Assembly (NCBI GenBank): GCA_003162255.1
Contig: PMMJ01000533.1
Span: 7,220 to 13,507 of the forward strand
DNA length: 6,288 bases
From: Acidobacteriaceae bacterium
Lineage (GTDB): Bacteria; Acidobacteriota; Terriglobia; Terriglobales; Acidobacteriaceae
Reading direction: 5' to 3'
Positions 1 through 6,288 of this stretch are shown piece by piece. How positions within the stretch are numbered: the stretch's first letter is position 1; each line of letters begins with the position of its first letter. A program made the position numbers and the translations under genes. The notes under the pieces are model-generated. The model saw only the letters and a list, made by a program, of their open reading frames with translations. It searched no databases and had not been told where the DNA came from.

Positions 1-407
1 CCCGCCATTTCAGAGGACTGGGTCTCAACTTTGCCGGCGGCGTTGCCTTCCACGACAATCTCGCTGGTCACTTTGCCAATCACCAGCTTGGTGTCGACGC
101 GAAGCTTCTCTCCGACTCGAAGAATCACCTTCCTAGCTTCATATTTTTCAAAGCCGGGCGCTGTGATGACGATGTCGTAAGTGCTGGCGCCGAGGCCGCC
201 AACAAAGTAGTTACCGTCGCTGTTGGTGACAGTACTCCGGCGAAAGCCCGTGGTAGGATCGCTCACCGAAACTTGCGCCCCAGCGACCGCTGCGCCGGTG
301 CTATCGACGACAGTGCCGGTGAAGGAGCCGGAGGACTGCGCGAAGAGACGTGCGGAAAGAAAACAAACGCAGAGCAGACGCAATACTGACCAGGATTTCA
401 AATGCAT
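1..407 (-). CDS. TonB-dependent receptor with carboxypeptidase-regulatory-like N-terminus (Oar-type), 5' part only
   Basis: The first 135 codons of an outer-membrane receptor are visible; the rest lies beyond the left edge. The reading frame starts at an ATG (407-405) preceded by AAGGGGA (420-414) with 6 bases of spacing, a good ribosome binding site. Residues 1-23 form a signal peptide (basic K4 and R10, hydrophobic LLCVCFL core, cleavage likely after LFA23). Residues about 27-110 read as a carboxypeptidase-regulatory-like/SdrD-B-like beta-sandwich: GSFTGTVVDSTGAAVAGAQV, then TNSDGNYFVGGL (61-72), then a YDIVITAPGF strand. A stretch resembling VxVEGNAxxVETxSSE (118-133) follows, which in this family immediately precedes the TonB plug. 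Acidobacterial proteins of this kind are usually about 1,000-1,200 residues, with plug and 22-strand barrel; neither is visible here, so the receptor assignment relies on family architecture. It is divergent from the glycosidase genes and probably imports their substrate or product. Confidence 0.85.
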   Translation of the reverse strand, partial: MHLKSWSVLRLLCVCFLSARLFAQSSGSFTGTVVDSTGAAVAGAQVSVSDPTTGFRRSTVTNSDGNYFVGGLGASTYDIVITAPGFEKYEARKVILRVGEKLRVDTKLVIGKVTSEIVVEGNAAGKVETQSSEMA

Positions 408-439
408 GATCTGTCCCCTTTTGATGGCCTCATACTTTT

Positions 440-451
440 CTCGCCGGCGAG
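440..451. repeat. 12-bp perfect palindrome in the receptor gene leader
   Basis: CTCGCCGGCGAG is its own reverse complement and lies 33 bases upstream of the receptor ATG. In RNA it could form only a four-pair hairpin with a CCGG loop, so a protein-binding or incidental role is as likely as a structural one. No function is assigned. Confidence 0.4.
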
Positions 452-553
452 GACATCCACTTGCTACCTGCATTATTTACATTCGCGCCTCTAGTGGTCT
501 GCCGGCCGATCTCGGGGTGCTTCACTCGAAAAGACACCACGATTCACAACACA

Positions 554-569
554 TTTGAAACGCTTCAAA
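554..569. promoter_or_regulatory. LacI-family-type operator
   Basis: TTTGAAACGCTTCAAA is an inverted repeat with 6-bp perfect arms (TTTGAA/TTCAAA) around a central CG, 14 of 16 positions being symmetric. A-tract arms flanking a central CG are characteristic of operators bound by LacI/GalR-family repressors, including maltose-type regulators. It lies between the divergent genes and just downstream of a candidate minus-strand promoter, where a bound repressor would block the receptor gene. The regulator gene itself is not in the window. The symmetry is seen directly; the family assignment is inference. Confidence 0.65.
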
Positions 570-579
570 GCGACTGGCC

Positions 580-609
580 ATCGTGCGGCAAATCGACTTC
601 CGGTGTCAA
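580..609 (-). promoter_or_regulatory. Candidate promoter for the TonB receptor gene
   Basis: Read on the minus strand, a perfect -35 hexamer TTGACA (609-604) is followed after 18 bases by CACGAT (585-580), a weak -10 hexamer matching TATAAT at 3 of 6 positions. Transcription would begin near 573, so the operator at 554-569 would lie directly on the start of the transcript and the leader would be about 165 bases long. The weak -10 keeps confidence low. A TAAATAAT stretch (479-472) closer to the gene is an alternative -10 but lacks a -35. Confidence 0.35.
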
Positions 610-713
610 GCTAAAAAACCCGGCCGACAGACACTACTCGCTCGGTTTGGCTATTTTCGGCGTTTCCATCTCTGCTCAGACAAACTCAAATGGCTGGAAC
701 GTGCAGGACAACT

Positions 714-738
714 GCCCCCGCCCCTTTTGGATGGGGGC
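714..738. repeat. GC-rich inverted repeat, GCCCCC/GGGGGC
   Basis: Arms of 6 bp (714-719 and 733-738) are separated by 13 bases. It lies upstream of the candidate promoter at 785-814, so it is not in the leader of the glycosidase transcript if that promoter is used. It has no U-tract and is not a convincing terminator. Its role is unknown. Confidence 0.35.
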
Positions 739-776
739 TATCGATCGACGATTGCGGGCTTGAATGTGGCGATCAA

Positions 777-790
777 TTGAAAGCTTCCAA
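777..790. promoter_or_regulatory. Second operator-like inverted repeat, upstream of the glycosidase operon
   Basis: TTGAAAGCTTCCAA is a 14-bp inverted repeat broken at one symmetric pair (TTG-A-AAGCTT-C-CAA). With one flanking base each side it matches the operator at 554-569 at 11 of 16 positions, mainly in the outer arms (TTGAA and CAAA). It overlaps the candidate -35 region of the promoter serving the gene at 844. The centre is GC rather than CG, so it may be a weaker site for the same repressor or a site for a different one. Confidence 0.4.
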
Positions 791-814
791 AACTGCTTCC
801 GATCGGGCTATACT
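785..814 (+). promoter_or_regulatory. Candidate promoter for the glycosidase operon
   Basis: TATACT (809-814) is a good -10 hexamer (5 of 6 to TATAAT). The best-placed -35 is TTCCAA (785-790) at 18-base spacing, a weak match that sits inside the inverted repeat at 777-790. Transcription would start near 821, leaving a leader of roughly 23 bases before the ATG at 844. A better -35 sequence, TTGAAA (777-782), is 26 bases from the -10, too far for sigma-70 use. Confidence 0.4.
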
Positions 815-843
815 CGGTGGGCAACACGAGCTCTCATTGAATT

Positions 844-3447
844 ATGAATCATTTTCACTGCTTTTTCCGGCGAAGATCACGCCCGCTGGCGATGGCTTTG
901 CCTTGCAGTATGCTCCTCATCTGCTCCCTCGCATTTGCAGGTCAGCCTCCGCAATCCCTGGAACTCTCGCGACCCATTCGATCATGGGAGTTTGTCTCGG
1001 CCTTAGGCACTCGCGCCGGAATCTTCGGGACTGAACAAGGAACACTCGAAGCGTGGGTCTATCCGTTAAAAATCCTGAGCGATTTTCATCTGCGGTTCCA
1101 CGTCGATGGCACCGTCCTGCCCGCGGAAACTCTGGCGCGAACTTTGATTGTTCGCCCTGAGTCCGCCACGATTGTCTACGTCAGCGACGGTTTTTCCGTA
1201 CGCGAGACTTTGTTTGTCCCCGTGCACGAACCGGGGATCGTAATCGCTCTGGAAGTCGATACAAACCGGCCTCTGGAGATTGAGGCAGTCTTCGATCGCG
1301 ACTTTCAGCTGGAATGGCCGGGCAACGTCGGGGACACAAGCGGAGAGTGGGATCCTGCCCTGCGTGCCTTCCATTTCGGAGACGAGGCGGGAAGGTTTGA
1401 AGCCCTGGTTGGCTCTCCATCCGCTACCAAGACTTCCGAAGAGTACTCGAGCAACTACTTTTCCTCACGCCATGACTCTTTTGTTCTGGGCACGACCGAA
1501 AAAGGGACGGACACGAAGCTCATCGTGATGGCCGCGTCTTTCACCGGCCACGCGCCGCTGGCAAGCCTCTACGACCACTTATCGAAGGATTATCCGGAAT
1601 TGCTGCGCGGCTCCGCCGGATATTACCGGGACTATCTGGCTCGCACCGTGAGCCTTCAGCTCCCCGACACACAAATCGAAAGAGCGTATGACTGGGCGAG
1701 GGTGAGCATGTTGCAGGGCGTGGTGCAGAACCCATTCTTGGGGGAAGGCCTGGCTGCCGGATTCGACGTATCGCATGACGACCAGCGCCCCGGTTTCGGC
1801 TGGTTCTTTGGCCGGGACTCGGAGTGGACTTCTTTGGCGCTGGATGCGGAGGGCGATTTCTCCACCGCGCGCAATGCCATGGATTTCATCAGTAAGTATC
1901 AGCGTGCCGACGGGAAGGTCCCCCACGAAATCTCTCAGAGCGCCAATTTTCTGGACTGGTTCAAGAAAACACCGTTCGCATACGCGTCTGCGGACGCCAC
2001 GCCTCTCTTCATCATTGCTGTGAACGATTACGTCACGCGCAGCGGCGACGTTGAGTTTGCCCGGCAGAAATGGGACAACCTCTGGAGAGCGTATGAGTTT
2101 CTCCAATCCACCCACGATGCGCAAGGACTCGCCCAGAACGCCGGCGTGGGTACCGGCTGGATCGAAGGAGGACCGCTCTATCCGGCGAGGATTGAGCTTT
2201 ATCAGGCATCATTGGGACTCGAAGCCTTGCGCGCACTTTCTCACCTCGCTCATCTCTTGGGCAAGGAAGATCTCGGCCAGCAACTCGCGCAGACTTTCGA
2301 GCGGCAAAAACCGATTTTGGATAAAGCTTTCTGGTCCGATGATAAACAAATCTACACTTATGCCCTTGATGCAAATAGTAACGACAAGAACCGCAAGCGT
2401 GTTGACACCCTGAGTGTCCTCGCCGCGGTTCCCATGTGGTTTACGCAGCTTGATGGAGACCGAACTCGAAGTATGATTCGGCAGCTCGCGGGTCCCGACC
2501 ATCAGGCCGACTGGGGCATGCGAATTCTTTCTTCTCACGACCCCAGCTACGATCCCGGTGGATACCATTTCGGATCGGTGTGGCCGCTGTTTACCGGCTG
2601 GGCCTCGGTTGGGGAGTACCGTTATCATCGCCCGCTTCCCGCCTATTCGAACTTGCGCGCCAACGCGTTGCTTACGTTGGATGGATCGCTCGGCCACGTC
2701 GCCGAGGTTCTTTCCGGTAAGTACTATCAGACGCTGGCGACAGGATCGCCTCACCAGATCTGGTCGGCGGCAATGGTGGTCAATCCCCTGCTGAGCGGCC
2801 TGTTTGGTTTGCAAACCGACGCTGCCAATTGTCATTTGGATTTCGCTCCTCACGTCCCCGCAGACTGGAGCTCGTTTTCCATCAATAACGTGCGCCTCGG
2901 CGCGGTGGCATTGAACCTGAATTATGAGAGGACGTCCGCGCGTATTCGGTTGGAAGTACAATCGACCGGTAGCGGACATTGTTCGGTCGAGTTTTCGCCA
3001 GGGTTGAGTTTGCGCGCGAACGTTACAGGAGTTCGACTCGATGGCCGTGCGTCGCCGTTTCACGTGGAAGCGAATTCATCGGATCAGCATGTCACCGTGA
3101 ATATTCCGATTACCGGTGGCCGAAATGTCGTCGAGATTCAAGTGAAGAACGACTTTGAATTGAGCGAGTCGTCGACTCTTCCGACCCTGGGGAGTACAAG
3201 CCACGGATTGCGGGTGCTTTCCGAATCGTGGACGCCCAACCGGGATGCTTTAAGCCTTCAGCTCTCGGGCGCGGCCGGAGAAAGCTATGAGCTCACCGCC
3301 TGGAACCCGGGTCAGATTTCTTCCGTGGAGGGCGCTGTGCTTGAGAAGACGAGTGGGGAAAAAGCTCAGGTCCGCGTGGAACTTCCAGCGACTGCGCCGG
3401 GAATCGATCCGCAAGCCACGGTTGTCTTTCATTTTGCCGGAAGATAG
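844..3447 (+). CDS. Exported glycogen-debranching-like (alpha/alpha)6-barrel glycoside hydrolase
   Basis: This 867-residue protein resembles amylo-alpha-1,6-glucosidase/GDE_C-type six-hairpin glycosidases. Residues 1-32 form a signal peptide (FRRRSR basic region, LLICSLAFA core, cleavage after AFA32), placing it outside the cytoplasm. Residues about 33-265 look like the N-terminal beta-sandwich, 275-655 the barrel, and 660-867 C-terminal beta-rich domains. Barrel motifs include WFFGRDSEW (320-328), TGWIEGGP (437-444), GSVWPLFTGWASVGEYR (577-593) and HQIWSAAMV (637-645). By analogy with related clans, E441 and E591 are candidate acid and base; this is inference. The ATG at 844 is the first in frame after a stop codon at 838-840. 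Its ribosome binding site is weak (ACGAG at 826-830), but a start at M17 would remove the basic region of the signal. The linkage and substrate are not established: debranching, glucoamylase-like or another alpha-glucosidase activity are all possible. Confidence 0.75.
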   Translation: MNHFHCFFRRRSRPLAMALPCSMLLICSLAFAGQPPQSLELSRPIRSWEFVSALGTRAGIFGTEQGTLEAWVYPLKILSDFHLRFHVDGTVLPAETLARTLIVRPESATIVYVSDGFSVRETLFVPVHEPGIVIALEVDTNRPLEIEAVFDRDFQLEWPGNVGDTSGEWDPALRAFHFGDEAGRFEALVGSPSATKTSEEYSSNYFSSRHDSFVLGTTEKGTDTKLIVMAASFTGHAPLASLYDHLSKDYPELLRGSAGYYRDYLARTVSLQLPDTQIERAYDWARVSMLQGVVQNPFLGEGLAAGFDVSHDDQRPGFGWFFGRDSEWTSLALDAEGDFSTARNAMDFISKYQRADGKVPHEISQSANFLDWFKKTPFAYASADATPLFIIAVNDYVTRSGDVEFARQKWDNLWRAYEFLQSTHDAQGLAQNAGVGTGWIEGGPLYPARIELYQASLGLEALRALSHLAHLLGKEDLGQQLAQTFERQKPILDKAFWSDDKQIYTYALDANSNDKNRKRVDTLSVLAAVPMWFTQLDGDRTRSMIRQLAGPDHQADWGMRILSSHDPSYDPGGYHFGSVWPLFTGWASVGEYRYHRPLPAYSNLRANALLTLDGSLGHVAEVLSGKYYQTLATGSPHQIWSAAMVVNPLLSGLFGLQTDAANCHLDFAPHVPADWSSFSINNVRLGAVALNLNYERTSARIRLEVQSTGSGHCSVEFSPGLSLRANVTGVRLDGRASPFHVEANSSDQHVTVNIPITGGRNVVEIQVKNDFELSESSTLPTLGSTSHGLRVLSESWTPNRDALSLQLSGAAGESYELTAWNPGQISSVEGAVLEKTSGEKAQVRVELPATAPGIDPQATVVFHFAGR

Positions 3448-3515
3448 GCGGCCACTACTTTCGGGTTTTTTGAACGTTCGCTCTTGAACATCAAGTTTTT
3501 AACACGGAGACGCCA
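3448..3515 (+). promoter_or_regulatory. Short intergenic spacer with operator-like and hairpin elements
   Basis: This 68-bp gap contains the palindrome GAACGTTC (3472-3479), a repeat of TTGAAC at 3470-3475 and 3484-3489 (14 bp apart), and a hairpin CTTGA-ACA-TCAAG (3483-3495) followed by five T (3496-3500). The hairpin has only 5 pairs, so as an intrinsic terminator it would be weak or partial. The TTGAAC elements also resemble half-sites of the operator at 554-569. GGAGA (3506-3510) is the ribosome binding site of the next gene, 5 bases before its ATG. Confidence 0.35.
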
Positions 3516-5222
3516 ATGCTTCGAAATCTTAGGCTGCTAGCTTTACTCATTGTAAGTGCGTGCGTTTCGACGTCCTTCTCCCAGGCGCAAACCCGTACGC
3601 TGGACTCGGAAGGCCATCAATGGTGGCAAAATGCGGTCTTCTATGAAATTTACCCGCGCAGTTTTGCCGACAGCAACAACGACGGTATAGGAGATCTCAA
3701 AGGCATCGACTCGAAACTCGACTACCTGAAGGATCTTGGCGTGGATGCGCTTTGGATCTCGCCATGTTATCCGTCGCCCCAGGTCGACTTCGGCTATGAC
3801 GTTTCCGATTACGAAAACATCGACCCCATGTATGGAACGCTGAAAGACTTCGAGCATTTGGCGCGCGACGCGAAGAAGCATGACATCCGCATCATCATGG
3901 ATTTTGTTCTCAACCATACTTCCCCACAGCACAAGTGGTTCCTCGATTCAGCGTCATCGCGCACTTCGGCGCATCGCGACTGGTACATCTGGCGCGATAG
4001 CAAGGCGCCCGGAGTCCCTCCCAACAATTGGCTCTCCGGTTTCGGCGGTTCAGCCTGGCAGTTCGATCCCAAGACCGGCCAGTATTACTATCACTTCTTC
4101 GCCATCGGCCAGCCCGATCTTAACTGGCGTAACCCCGCCGTTGAAAAAGCCATGTTCGACGTTACTCGCTTTTGGTACAAGCACGGTGTTTCCGGGTTTC
4201 GACTCGATGCCGTCGACCTCTTATTTGAGGATCCGGATCTTCACGACAACCCGCTTTTGGAAGGCAAGAACGAGTTCGGCGACGCCAACATGCAGAATAA
4301 GTACAACGACAAGTTACCTGAAGTTCACACGGAACTTAAGAAACTGCGCAAGGTTGCGGACGAGAATAATGCGGTTTTAATTGGGGAGACTTACACCTCA
4401 AATCGAGACGAACTCAAAGAATATTACGGCGATCACAACGACGAAGTTCAGATGCCGATGGATTTCATGTTCTGCACAGTCGACAAACTTTCCCCGGCCG
4501 AGTTCCGAACCCAAATCGCAAATGCCGAGTCCACCGGCGGCTGGCCGGTCTACGTGATCGGCAATCATGATATGCCACGGTCGTACGAGCGCTATGGCGA
4601 CGGCAAGCACAACGACCAAATCGCCAAGCTGATGGCCGGGATGTATCTAACTCTTCGCGGCACGCCAATCATGTACTATGGCGAAGAACTGGGGATGGAG
4701 AACAACGATCCAACGCGCAAGGAGGATGTGAAAGATCCGATTGGCATCGCCGGATGGCCCAAGGAAAAAGGCCGCGATGGTGAACGCACTCCCATGCAGT
4801 GGAACGATTCGCCCAATGCCGGATTCAGCCAAACAACTCCATGGTTGCCGGTTCCAGCCAGCTACAAAACTCATAATGTGTCGGGCGAACTTGCGGACCC
4901 TGCCTCGGTTTTGCAGTTCTACAGGCACCTGTTGGCGCTTCGGCATCAGGACCACGCCTTGTTGTATGGGGACTATGTGGCCCTGAATCAGGATAACCCC
5001 AACGTCCTCTCATATCTTCGCCGCTACAAGGACGAAGCCGTGATTGTCGTTCTTAATATGTCAGCGACGGCGCAGCAGGTTAGCTTCGATCTCTCCGGAG
5101 AGGGCTTCCCTTCCGCGAAAGCCACTACGCTGCTAACCACCTCAACCGGGGCACCGGGCGGCCAGTTGAATCAGGTCGCCTTAGACCCATTCGCGGTTTA
5201 CATTGGGAAAGTATCTCGATGA
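3516..5222 (+). CDS. Exported GH13 alpha-glucosidase (oligo-1,6-glucosidase/maltase group)
   Basis: This is a complete 568-residue retaining alpha-glucosidase that would release glucose from the non-reducing ends of oligosaccharides. The GH13 regions are intact: I DFVLNH (129-134), V QPDLN (199-203), II GFRLDAV with nucleophile D231, III IGETY with acid/base E291, and IV GNHD with transition-state stabiliser D352. QPDLN marks the oligo-1,6-glucosidase subgroup, and DSNNDGIGD (52-60) is its usual calcium-binding loop. Ala232 follows the nucleophile; in this group Val there accompanies alpha-1,6 specificity and Ala or Thr alpha-1,4, so maltase-like activity is favoured. The all-beta C-terminal domain spans about 485-568. 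The N-terminus is an export signal; either cleavage near SFSQA or a lipobox VSAC (13-16) fits, so it may be a lipoprotein. GGAGA 5 bases before the ATG supports the start. Sucrose-cleaving or transglycosylating activity cannot be excluded. Confidence 0.92.
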   Translation: MLRNLRLLALLIVSACVSTSFSQAQTRTLDSEGHQWWQNAVFYEIYPRSFADSNNDGIGDLKGIDSKLDYLKDLGVDALWISPCYPSPQVDFGYDVSDYENIDPMYGTLKDFEHLARDAKKHDIRIIMDFVLNHTSPQHKWFLDSASSRTSAHRDWYIWRDSKAPGVPPNNWLSGFGGSAWQFDPKTGQYYYHFFAIGQPDLNWRNPAVEKAMFDVTRFWYKHGVSGFRLDAVDLLFEDPDLHDNPLLEGKNEFGDANMQNKYNDKLPEVHTELKKLRKVADENNAVLIGETYTSNRDELKEYYGDHNDEVQMPMDFMFCTVDKLSPAEFRTQIANAESTGGWPVYVIGNHDMPRSYERYGDGKHNDQIAKLMAGMYLTLRGTPIMYYGEELGMENNDPTRKEDVKDPIGIAGWPKEKGRDGERTPMQWNDSPNAGFSQTTPWLPVPASYKTHNVSGELADPASVLQFYRHLLALRHQDHALLYGDYVALNQDNPNVLSYLRRYKDEAVIVVLNMSATAQQVSFDLSGEGFPSAKATTLLTTSTGAPGGQLNQVALDPFAVYIGKVSR

Positions 5223-6288
5223 AATATACTCAAGCGAACGCTTTCATTGGCAGCGCACTCACCTGCCTGGTGATGTGCCTGATGATGTCCACATCGGTCT
5301 TGGCCCAGTCCGAGGGCGGTCAGAGCGCCCTGCTCTCCGGCCTTATTTCACCGCACACTTATGTGCAGAAACGAGCGTCGAGTTACGACCGTACCGGCGG
5401 CAATGATGACTTCTTCAAGATCGCTCCGGGAGGTACGCTTACCATACTCGACGAATCCGGACCAGCAATCATTACCCACGTCTGGATCGCACTCGGTGCG
5501 TCGGAGAGATATCACTTGAAGAAGCTGGTTCTACGCATGTATTGGGACGACGAAACCTCGGCGAGCGTGGAGACTCCACTTGGCGACTTCTTCGGCCTGG
5601 GTTTGGGAGACTACTTCCAATTTGCATCTATCCCCCTGGCTGTGGCCCCGGATAAAGCGCTGAACTGTTTCTTTCCGATGCCCTTCCGCAAGCGAGCCCG
5701 GATCACAATCACCAATGAAGGGAAGGAAGATGTCGACTCGTTTTATTTCAACATCGACTACCAAGCGTTGAATAAAGACCTTCCCGCCGACACCATGTAT
5801 TTTCACGCCCAGTACCGTCAAGCAACGCCAGCGAAAGGCTGGACAAATCAGTGGGAAGCAAACGACGCGGCAGCCATAACTGCAAAGAAGAATCTTGACG
5901 GAGAAAATAACTACGTGTGGCTGGAAGCCACCGGCCAGGGACACTATGTGGGCGTCACTATGTCTATTCTCCAGAATCAGGACGGCTGGTGGGGTGAAGG
6001 CGACGACATGTTTTTTGTCGACGGGGAAAAGCGTCCTTCTATAAATGGCACAGGATCGGAAGATTACTTTCTTGGCGCATGGGATTTCGGAGAACAGGCT
6101 TTCTCTTATGCTTCATTCGGGGCGCCAGTGAAAGGCGCGGAGCTTGCGGGCAGCCACTCCTCTGTATATCGCTTTCATCTGGATTCGCCCATCCCATTCA
6201 CCAAGTCTCTACGAGCAACGATTGAACATGGCCATGCCAATCATCGCTCCGACAACATCTTTTCGGTCGCCTATTGGTACCAGAAAGA
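5219..6288 (+). CDS. Exported DUF2961 / GH172-family glycoside hydrolase, 3' end missing
   Basis: The first 356 codons are present; members are usually about 380-420 residues, so only the C-terminus is probably missing. The start ATG overlaps the upstream stop codon as ATGA, implying translational coupling; GGGA (5205-5208) is a weak ribosome binding site. Residues 1-29 are a signal peptide ending VLA29. The family signature SxDxxGGNxD occurs at 55-64, and the two conserved acidic motifs are WWGEGDD (257-263, E260) and GTGSEDYF (277-284, E281). As I recall, the catalytic pair of the Bifidobacterium dentium difructose dianhydride I synthase/hydrolase, which founded GH172, is E270 and E291, the same 21-residue spacing. 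Known members act on alpha-D-fructofuranosides or D-arabinofuranosides and form trimers or hexamers of jelly-roll protomers. The substrate here is unknown. Family assignment is strong; activity is inference. Confidence 0.88.
   Translation, partial: MKYTQANAFIGSALTCLVMCLMMSTSVLAQSEGGQSALLSGLISPHTYVQKRASSYDRTGGNDDFFKIAPGGTLTILDESGPAIITHVWIALGASERYHLKKLVLRMYWDDETSASVETPLGDFFGLGLGDYFQFASIPLAVAPDKALNCFFPMPFRKRARITITNEGKEDVDSFYFNIDYQALNKDLPADTMYFHAQYRQATPAKGWTNQWEANDAAAITAKKNLDGENNYVWLEATGQGHYVGVTMSILQNQDGWWGEGDDMFFVDGEKRPSINGTGSEDYFLGAWDFGEQAFSYASFGAPVKGAELAGSHSSVYRFHLDSPIPFTKSLRATIEHGHANHRSDNIFSVAYWYQK

Larger units (their letters stand above)
408..843. other. Divergent intergenic regulatory region (436 bp)
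   Basis: This stretch separates the receptor gene from the glycosidase operon. Short open frames cross it, but none has a ribosome binding site or a recognisable protein, and they run across the operator and promoter-like sites. It holds two related inverted repeats of LacI-operator type (554-569 and 777-790), a candidate promoter for each direction, a 12-bp palindrome in the receptor leader (440-451) and a GC-rich inverted repeat (714-738). Nothing specific was recognised in the remainder. Confidence 0.75.

Noticed and set aside
223..558. A 111-codon plus-strand open frame over the receptor start
   Set aside because: Most of it is antisense to the signal peptide and beta-sandwich of the receptor, which is clearly the real gene on the other strand.
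461..780. Overlapping plus-strand open frames of 65-100 codons in the divergent intergenic region
   Set aside because: They lack ribosome binding sites and protein-like composition, and they run across the operator and promoter elements, so they are probably chance frames.
777..814. TTGAAA (777-782) as the -35 partner of TATACT (809-814)
   Set aside because: The 26-base spacer is far outside the usual 16-19 bases for a sigma-70-type promoter.
1579..2124. A 181-codon open frame on the minus strand
   Set aside because: It is fully antisense to the barrel-coding part of the 844-3447 gene, with no family resemblance or credible ribosome binding site.
2209..3063. A 284-codon open frame on the minus strand
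   Set aside because: It lies entirely opposite the debranching-like gene, has no recognisable domain, and its composition (many Arg, Gly and Thr residues) is that of an antisense shadow of a GC-rich gene.
3483..3500. Strong intrinsic terminator ending the first operon gene
   Set aside because: The stem is only 5 bp with two G-C pairs, and the next gene starts 15 bases later with a good ribosome binding site, so a full stop to transcription here is unlikely.
3880..4380. A 166-codon plus-strand open frame inside the GH13 gene
   Set aside because: It is a shifted-frame shadow; the GH13 frame contains all conserved catalytic regions across the same bases.
5531..5944. A 137-codon minus-strand open frame
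   Set aside because: It is antisense to the GH172 gene, whose family motifs and coupling to the upstream gene identify the true frame.

Overview
The window is the middle of a carbohydrate-utilisation locus from a Gram-negative bacterium, most likely an acidobacterium (Terriglobia-like). That guess rests on the Oar-type TonB-dependent receptor with an N-terminal carboxypeptidase-regulatory-like domain, on three secreted glycosidases in a row, and on the moderately GC-rich codon use. It is an inference from gene content, not from a phylogenetic marker.

Layout. Positions 1-407 (minus strand) hold the first 135 codons of a TonB-dependent receptor, which continues beyond the left edge. Positions 408-843 are a divergent intergenic region without a credible gene. 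It contains a near-perfect LacI-family-type operator (554-569), a second related inverted repeat (777-790) and a candidate promoter beside each. Positions 844-5222 carry two plus-strand genes: a secreted 867-residue glycogen-debranching-like (alpha/alpha)6-barrel glycosidase, and an exported 568-residue GH13 alpha-glucosidase with all catalytic residues intact. A third gene starts at 5219, overlaps the GH13 stop codon by 4 bases (ATGA), and runs off the right edge. It encodes an exported DUF2961/GH172 protein.

How they may work together (inference). The receptor would import an oligosaccharide across the outer membrane. The debranching-like enzyme and the GH13 enzyme would trim alpha-glucosidic linkages outside the cytoplasm. 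A LacI-type repressor, not present in this window, would control both divergent units. The GH172 enzyme is the unexpected member: characterised members of that family act on alpha-D-fructofuranosides or D-arabinofuranosides, not on starch-type glucans. Its tight coupling to the alpha-glucosidase suggests that the substrate may not be plain maltodextrin.

No tRNA, rRNA, CRISPR array, insertion sequence or other mobile element was seen.
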